Source: Turnera subulata
Taxonomy: Eukaryota; Streptophyta; Magnoliopsida; Malpighiales; Passifloraceae
DNA: 64,000 nt
Reading direction: 5' to 3'
NCBI GenBank assembly: GCA_028386065.3
Contig: JAKUCV010001740.1
Span: 62,001 to 126,000 of the forward strand
Shown here: positions 58,399-64,000 of the stretch, in pieces
How positions within the stretch are numbered: position 1 is the first letter of the stretch
Layout: every line of letters starts with the position of its first letter
The notes under the pieces: generated by a model
What the model was told of the DNA's origin: nothing
Database searches by the model: none
Seen by the model: the letters and a program-made list of their open reading frames with translations, nothing else
Position numbers and translations under genes: made by a program

Positions 58399-59221
58399 CT
58401 TTCCTTGGTACATACTGGAAGTCAATTACTTCAAAATTGGAGGCCAGGGTTTGCTAGTAATCGTGGTAAGGCGCCAGCTTTTCTTCTTTGTTCTTCCATT
58501 ATTCCTTTGCTTGGAAAATTACCAGAGCCGAATCCCCGAATACTCTCATCTGCTTGATTCCCATATTGATTGCTATCTCCAAGCCATTGGTGCATGCTTC
58601 ATATTCAACCACGTTATTGGTCGCCTTGAATTCCAATTTACAGGAAATTGGATAAGTCACTCCATCAGGAGACATGAGAATTACTCCTGTCCCAGAACCA
58701 CTTGCGTTGGCCGCCCCATCGAAATGTATCTCCTAGGTTGGTGTATCCAAGTTCATTATTTCTTCGTCCGGGAACTGTGGTTGGAATCTCTCATCATTCC
58801 CCACCGGCTGAGAAGCTAGGAAACCAACTATGGCGCCTCCTTTGATGGCCTTTTGTGAAATAAACCGGACATTGAATTGTGACAGGATTGCCACCCATCT
58901 ACTTGTGCGGCTACTTGGCACTGGCTTCTCCATCAAGTACTTGATAGGATCCATTCGGGAAATGAGCAAGACCTCAAAGGAAATGAAATAGTGTTGGAGC
59001 ATTTGACATGCCCATGTTAAAGCCACACATGTCTTTTTCATCATGTTGTAATTCAATTCATACCCATTGAACTTCTTGCTCAAGTAATAGATGGCGGTCT
59101 CGGTGCGAGAGTCTGGCAGATGTTGGGTTAGCATTGCGCCCATAGCTTCTTCAATTACAGTCAAATACAACAACAAAGGTTTTCTTGGCCTGGGAGGTTG
59201 GAGTACTAGGCAGTTAGACAA
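58399..59221 (-). pseudogene. Tat RNase H domains (first RNase H end and archaeal-type RNase H)
   Basis: Minus strand. 59221-58850 is the polymerase-attached RNase H (L-P-D-S-R-T-E-T-A-I-Y-Y-L-S-K, then S-R-W-V-A-I-L-S-Q-F-N-V-R-F). After a TAG at 58733 the second RNase H begins with H-F-D-G-A-A-N-A-S-G-S-G (about 58700-58733), with N-N-V-V-E-Y-E-A and G-D-S-A-L-V supplying the other acidic residues. It ends in a Y-V-P-R-K-D segment cut by the Athila insertion at 58398, and its last helix is at 43731. A second, archaeal-type RNase H is characteristic of the Tat lineage. Confidence 0.85.
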
Positions 59222-60362
59222 ATACTTCTTGATTTACTCGAAGACGTCTTGGCATCTATCAACCCATTCGACCGGAACTCCCTTCTTAAGTAAGCGGTGG
59301 ATGGGTGCACAAATGCTAGAGAGTTGAGCAATAAAACGGCTAACATATTGTATTTGCCTATGAAAGCTTTGGACTTCTTTCTCACTCTTCGGGTTTGGCA
59401 TTTCTTGAATAGCTTTAATCTTGGAAGGGTCCACTTCTATACCTCGTTCGCTTACCATGAAGCCTAACAGCTTTCCTGCTTGAACACCAAAGACACACTT
59501 CTAGGGGGTTGATTCTCATGCCAAATTCCCAACATCTCTCAAAGAACTTTCTTAAGTTGGCCACATGGGATTCCCGAGTCTCCGACTTCATGATCATATC
59601 ATCGACATAAACCTTGACTTCTTTGTGCATCATGTCATGTAAGAGTGTGGTGGCCATCCTTTGGTATGTTGCTCCGGCGTTGATTAACCCAAAAGGCATG
59701 ACCTTGTAACAAAGTGTCCCCTATTCTATTCAGAAGGACGTATTATGCTTATTTTCTGGTGCCATTTTCACTTGATTGTACCCTGAGAATCCATCAATAA
59801 AGGATAACAATGCATGTCCAGCCGTTGCATCCACCAGAAGATCAATGTGCGGCATTGGGAACTAATCCTTGGGCCAAGCCTTGTTTAAGCCTCGGTAATC
59901 CACACACATTCTTACTTTCCCATCCTTCTTTGGGACTGGTACTCTATTGGCTAACCATTCAGGATACTCAATCACTTCTAGAAATCTGGCCCGAATCTGC
60001 TTCTCAACTTCCTCTTTTACTTTCAAGGCCCACTGGGGTCGGAGACGACGAGTTTTCTGCTTTACTGGATTGGCATCAGGGAAGAGCGAAATCCGATGCT
60101 GGGCGATGGTTGGATCAATACCTGGCATATCCTCACAGGGCCATGCAAACACATCTACATACTCTTTGATCAAAGCTCCCAGGTCGTCTTGGATTGAACT
60201 TTCGAGAGCCATGCCATTCTTTGTGATCTTTCGATCAATATCAGTGCCCAAATTGATTTCGATGGAATCCGGGAGTTCATTCATCTCATTACATTCACAC
60301 ATATTATGCATGCAATAAACACCATCACAGAAAACATCCAAATAAGCAAAAGAGTGTCTCAT
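59222..60362 (-). pseudogene. Tat reverse transcriptase
   Basis: Minus strand. The N-terminal boundary is like D-V-F-A-W-P-C-E-D-M-P-G-I-D (about 60125-60170). Then come V-P-V-P-K-K-D-G-K-V-R-M-C-V-D-Y-R (about 59895-59945), F-I-D-G-F-S-G-Y-N-Q, V-M-P-F-G-L-I-N-A-G-A-T-Y and the catalytic Y-V-D-D box (about 59600-59612). The thumb follows (G-I-E-V-D-P-S-K-I). Interruptions are a stop at about 59862, two stops near 59720-59735 and a frameshift near 59480-59500. Immediately upstream (60362-60611) is a degraded Ser/Asp/Glu-rich stretch where protease would be; I did not identify a protease motif. Confidence 0.9.
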
Positions 60363-60611
60363 TTCATTACTCTAGGATATGAAGACATCATCGTTTTCTA
60401 AAGTTTTGGAACAAGAAAAACTAAAATCAAAGGAATCATTATCTGATTCCTTAGTTACATCATCACGCTCACAATCTATTTCGGATTCACTCTTAGACTC
60501 AGAGGTTATAAAAGGATCCATGTCAGCTTCTTCTTCATCTGTCTTGAAGATGATGCTTGATCTATGCCACTCCCAGTGCCTGTCTGCCGGCGTGGTGTCT
60601 TGGGTGATAAT

Positions 60612-61808
60612 TCATGCAAGTCTGCTCCCCTCTTTTCTTTGGCCAGTGTTGAGTATAAAACAGTCTTCCTCATCCATCCTTTCCACAAGATTGACTTCTT
60701 TGGTTCCGTTCTGGCTGGGCAATATGATCTCCTTTTGTTCCACCAAATCTTGAATCCTGTGGCAGAGTTGAAGGCACTCATCAGTGGTGTGCCCTGTCAT
60801 ATGGTGGAACTCACAATATCTGCTTGGGTCTCCTCTAACAAGTGAGTCAGACTTAGGCTCTAGAGGTCGTAGCAGGCCTCCCTCCACACATTTCTTGAAC
60901 ATCCTCCCTAGAGACATAGGCGAAGGGGTAAACTTTCTAGGTTTAGGTCCAGCTTGAGTGGTCACATAGTTTACCCCAGCTAACTTCTTTCCCAGGGCCG
61001 AACTTGGGCTTCCTCTGAATGTGGATGCGCCAATGGGAACCTTGATCTTTTCCGAATTGATGGCATCTTCTAGTTGCGTCCCTGCCCCAATAAGGGCTTT
61101 GAAGTTAGCATAGTAATTGCCAACCACACAATCATAATATGCCGGCTGCAGATTCTTGATGACGATATGTATCTGGTCTTCCTCGGTTGGTCTGCTCACC
61201 ATTAACGATGTCTTACCGTGCCATCTCAAGATATAAGCAGAGAAACTTTCCTGGTGCTCTTGCTTGGTTGTCTTGAGATCCCTCTTAGTCATATCCACCT
61301 CGGTGTTATAACTGTAATGGTTCACAAACTCCATGCAGATGTCATCCCATTTGCTAATCCTGCTCTCGTCCAAGGTCATGAACCACTTCAAGGCTACCCC
61401 TGATAGAGTCCTTTGGAACAATTGAACCATCAGTTCTGGTCCTACCCCCATAGGCTGCAACATCCTCATATAGATCTTCAAATGGGTTATAGGGCATCCC
61501 ATTCCATTGAATTTCTCAATTTCAGGCATCTTGAACTTCTCAGGTAGCCGGGCTTCGAAGAACAAAGATAAGCGATCTAGGTTCCAGTCATCTTCATTCC
61601 TCTTCATGGTTATCAGCAGTTCCTTTACTCTCCTGAGCCTTTCCTCATCTTCTTTGGGCCTTCGAATCATCGAACCACTGCCTTGTGTTGTCTCCCCATC
61701 ACCATTTTGTTTTGAAGCCTGTCCCCCATTACTCCCAAGGGACGCAGTTCCATGCTTGAGCACCATCAACGCATCCCTCACAATTGGATCTTGTAGTAGG
61801 AATTCCAT
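60612..61808 (-). CDS. Tat gag polyprotein part, open frame
   Basis: Minus-strand open frame of 398 codons with no stop, the only long intact gag in the window. The Retrotrans_gag capsid region is clear: L-P-E-K-F-K-M-P-E-I-E-K-F-N-G, G-V-A-L-K-W-F-M-T-L and E-S-F-S-A-Y-I-L-R-W, about residues 90-230. A nucleocapsid-like Y-C-E-F-H-H-M-T-G-H-T-T-D-E-C follows at about residues 335-350. The chosen start is the first ATG of the frame, about 530 bases inside the LTR-proximal leader, as usual for Tat elements. The protein would form virus-like particles in the cytoplasm. Polymerase downstream is broken, but this gag could still act in trans if expressed. Confidence 0.85.
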   Translation of the reverse strand: MEFLLQDPIVRDALMVLKHGTASLGSNGGQASKQNGDGETTQGSGSMIRRPKEDEERLRRVKELLITMKRNEDDWNLDRLSLFFEARLPEKFKMPEIEKFNGMGCPITHLKIYMRMLQPMGVGPELMVQLFQRTLSGVALKWFMTLDESRISKWDDICMEFVNHYSYNTEVDMTKRDLKTTKQEHQESFSAYILRWHGKTSLMVSRPTEEDQIHIVIKNLQPAYYDCVVGNYYANFKALIGAGTQLEDAINSEKIKVPIGASTFRGSPSSALGKKLAGVNYVTTQAGPKPRKFTPSPMSLGRMFKKCVEGGLLRPLEPKSDSLVRGDPSRYCEFHHMTGHTTDECLQLCHRIQDLVEQKEIILPSQNGTKEVNLVERMDEEDCFILNTGQRKEGSRLA

Positions 61809-62318
61809 GACGTCTTGGTAGCGTTATCTTCACTCATCTTGCACTAGTTTTGAGGAGAAATAGGTGTGAAAACTCTGGGTACCCAAGGGGATCACTCTCT
61901 CTCTCTTTTAGGGTAAAGGTCATGAAGGAGGCATTCTATTTACAATTACTTGAATCCACAATAATATACACCCAAATGCATGTACCACTTATTGATTCAT
62001 AATGCATGAGATGCTCAGGGCATGCAGCTGGTTGGGGGCCAAAAGATTGCCGCTAGGGAATAGGTTGACCTACTCACAAGTGATAATGGATATCGCGTGA
62101 GGTCCGAGGCCGATTAATCCTCATCATTGCTAAGCATCGAGAAACGGGTTCACTCAAGCCGCCATCGTTAAAGAAAGCATTGTGGTGGACTTGGATTGCC
62201 TTGCCCTCTTATGGTAGAAGCTTCACATCAATCATCATGAATGCAGGGCACTTATGATGACAAATAAAAAGGCACACAAGATTCAAAAACTGCGCAAGGT
62301 CTCTTGAACCCACTACTT
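61809..62318 (-). other. Leader between Tat 5' LTR and gag
   Basis: Untranslated region on the minus strand with a (CT)n run at about 61890-61900 on the plus strand. No extra gene seen. Confidence 0.6.
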
Positions 62319-62336
62319 CCCCAGCGGAATCGCCAA
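62319..62336 (-). promoter_or_regulatory. Primer-binding site of the Tat element
   Basis: On the minus strand TTGGCGATTCCGCTGGGG begins one base after the LTR end (62338). It is of the TGGCGACTCCGCTGGGG type common in Ty3/gypsy elements. I do not assign the tRNA. Confidence 0.7.
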
Positions 62337-62337
62337 C

Positions 62338-63924
62338 TGTGAATACCTGACCCAAAATCACTTGGGCCCATTCACCTATTTCCTTACACCTTCTTCTTCG
62401 GGTCAATCCCATGTCAATAGAGTAGCCACCCAAATTTTATTAAGGTAAAAATTTGGGAAAAACCTTCAGATGACTCCTTTAGGCTACATGGTCATGCCGA
62501 ACCAAAGACATGGGATCGGGGGTTCGTCACAGATGGGAAGGTGTTAGGCACCCATCCGTGTTGGGTCGAGACTTTGTGCAATCGATGAATACAAATGTGC
62601 CTTGTGTGGGTATGCAAGTGTGGAAAATAAAAGAATGGGGGAGAAGAAGAAGATTTGGCTTACATCCCGTTGTAAAACCGAGACCACCTACGTACCCTAG
62701 TGACTAGGGCCAAAGCCACGTAGTTCTAAACATGGCACTAATCGGCCACTTACATCATCAAAAGCATCATCTTGTGATCAGCAAGAATCAGTCAAAAAGA
62801 GAGTTAAGTGTTACCTCTTGTAGCCCTCCTCTAGCTCCTTGCAATGGGTTGAGTTCTACACCCATCTTTTTGCCACTTCTAAGCTCAATGGTTGGTCCTC
62901 CTCTTGATTCCACTTTGCTAAACTACTGTTGATGCCTCCCACGAAATTTCTCCAGAGTTTCTGCCTAAGGATGTATCTCTAGACTTGGAGAGGTGGAGTT
63001 TCTCCAAGCACTCAAGGCTTATGGGTGTGTATGTGAGAAAAATTGTATGTCCTTTGAAATGTGTGTGAGGGGTCCTATTTACAGTGTTCTGGGAAACCTA
63101 GGGGAGTGGACTTGCTTAATGGTGAAGATTATGCCTGAAAATCTGGTCCAAAATAGCGTAGGATCGAATTAGAAACAAAATCAGAGGAAATCGGGGGTTC
63201 TGGGTACCCATGACCGCCGCTGCCAGCGGTCATCCGCTGGATGACCCCTAGTGCCGACGGTCATGTGGGGATGTCCGCCAGCACATGGCGGTCGTCGCGA
63301 GAGGACCGCCAGTCACCCCGCGTGTCACCCGTTCTTTCCTTTTTCGACCCCCAATCCCCCTAATTCAGCTCTGAATTGATCCTACCACGTAATCAACCCC
63401 CAATCAACCCAGAATCACTTAATTACTTGATTAACACTCCCCTAAATCATTCCATAACAAATTAATTACACATTAACACCCATTTCATACTAAATCATAC
63501 CAAAAACAACATTCCTTCATAAATAATGAATCAGAGCTAAAATTAGCCTGCAAGAAATGTGTTAATAGGCTGGATAAACTCTGGAGAATTCATTTACTTG
63601 GGCCCGAAACCCATTCCTAACCCAAAAATAAATCATCTCAATATAATTGGGTTGAAAACAACTAAAGGAGCCCAAGCAAATGAAATGAAATGTATTTTAA
63701 TCTAAATAAACCTTATTATATGTTTTACCCTAAGATTAAATCGTCTCATTAATCCTAAGGTTTAAGTGCACAAAGGTTTAAATTACCAAAACACATTAAC
63801 TCTGCTAAATTAAATTCTTATCATGCCTTAACTCGAAATCAAATCTTCTCATTAACTTCAAGTTTAAGCATGTTTGGAATCTAGTTTTAGTAAAATATTC
63901 GTGTGTCAAATTTGGGTGTTCACA
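62338..63924 (-). repeat. 5' LTR of the Tat element
   Basis: 1587 bp with the terminal inverted hexamer TGTGAA/TTCACA. The part 62338-63206 pairs with 38354-39223; the rest has no counterpart in the 3' LTR. The TATA equivalent reads TGTAAATAGGACC on the minus strand, one base from the intact box in the other LTR. A G+C-rich block at 63208-63320 contains several perfect hairpins built on GGCGGTC/GACCGCC. Confidence 0.85.
63208..63320. repeat. GGTC/GACC hairpin cluster in the 5' LTR
   Basis: Perfect stems ATGACCGC/GCGGTCAT (about 63210-63233), GGTCATCC/GGATGACC (about 63228-63246) and GGCGGTC/GACCGCC (about 63287-63310), partly overlapping so that alternative folds compete. It lies exactly where the two LTRs stop matching. 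Confidence 0.7.
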
Positions 63925-64000
63925 ATCGCACAACACTTGGTCTAAATACCTCCCAATTGAAAATGAAACAAGGACTTGTTTAGTTACCTTGATCTCTCTC
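63925..64000 (-). pseudogene. Chromovirus protease, upstream part, at the right edge
   Basis: Minus-strand frame (K-Q-V-L-V-S-F-S-I-G-R-Y-L-D-Q-V-L-C-D) matches the chromovirus protease segment that normally precedes V-V-P-M-x6-L-L-L-G-R. That continuation is found at 38353 on the other side of the Tat element. The rest of the gene lies outside the window. Confidence 0.75.

Larger units (their letters stand above)
38354..63924 (-). mobile_element. Tat/Retand-type Ty3/gypsy retrotransposon hosting a nested Athila
   Basis: A minus-strand element of about 10.9 kb once the 14.7-kb Athila is set aside. Right to left: LTR, primer-binding site, gag, reverse transcriptase, RNase H, a second archaeal-type RNase H, integrase, an antisense ORF on the plus strand, then LTR. 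A second RNase H and an antisense ORF between integrase and the 3' LTR are hallmarks of the Tat lineage (Retand, RIRE2, Grande). It interrupts the protease of a chromovirus, whose reading frame continues on both sides (63925 onward and 38353 downward). Flanking 5-mers, ATCAG on the left and ATCGC on the right, match only partly. Confidence 0.88.

Noticed and set aside
60379..60845. Plus-strand serine/leucine-rich frames
   Set aside because: Complement of the gag-pol spacer of the Tat element; no independent evidence.
1..64000. tRNA, rRNA, organelle-derived or bacterial sequences
   Set aside because: No such conserved motifs were recognised on either strand; a dedicated tRNA/rRNA search was not possible here.

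Overview
The window is plant nuclear DNA, most likely from a eudicot, and it consists almost entirely of transposable elements. The evidence is Ty3/gypsy proteins of the plant-only Athila and Tat lineages, plant MuDR and hAT transposases, a plant-type Helitron, LTR promoters with TATA boxes, and host-derived peroxidase and RAD5-like gene pieces inside a Pack-MULE. I see no intact host gene, rRNA, tRNA or CRISPR array. Nearly every coding region is decayed by stops and frameshifts. One exception is the 398-codon gag frame of the Tat element. One assembly gap (Ns) lies at 56543-56716.

Left third (1-36 kb): remnants of an RPA-like gene (453-707 and 2205-3258, minus strand) and of a Helitron Rep protein (about 24.7-26.3 kb, minus strand) flank a pile of younger insertions. 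These are a hAT promoter-like start (about 3.36 kb) and a hAT transposase pseudogene (22.3-24.4 kb), and a minus-strand LTR whose right end is at 21779. That LTR is split by two elements. One is a Pack-MULE (4417-6305, 10-bp target duplication) carrying a peroxidase/RAD5-like chimera. The other is a 13.5-kb Athila element (6919-20465, target duplication CAACC). From 24.4 to 32 kb the DNA is AT-rich with degenerate repeats, followed by a MuDR-type transposase pseudogene (32.1-35.2 kb and its tail).

Right half (36.4-64 kb): a four-level nest. A minus-strand, internally deleted chromovirus (3' LTR near 36.4 kb, running off the right edge) is split in its protease by a minus-strand Tat/Retand-type element (38354-63924). 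That element is split in its second RNase H by a plus-strand, non-autonomous Athila (43737-58393, target duplication ATTGT). The 3' LTR of that Athila is split by a non-coding Tekay-like LARD (50871-56977, target duplication GAAAC).

The least expected signals are nucleic-acid structures. The Tat 3' LTR holds an array of hairpins with a constant 11-nt loop and different stems. In both Athila copies an AGGA-loop hairpin followed by a polypurine-tract-like box occurs twice with different stems, and a CACAGGCTNAGCCTGTG-like palindrome is scattered over coding and non-coding parts. The two Tat LTRs share U5 and the TATA region but have unrelated U3 regions. Both the Athila downstream ORF and the Tat antisense ORF have their own TATA box.
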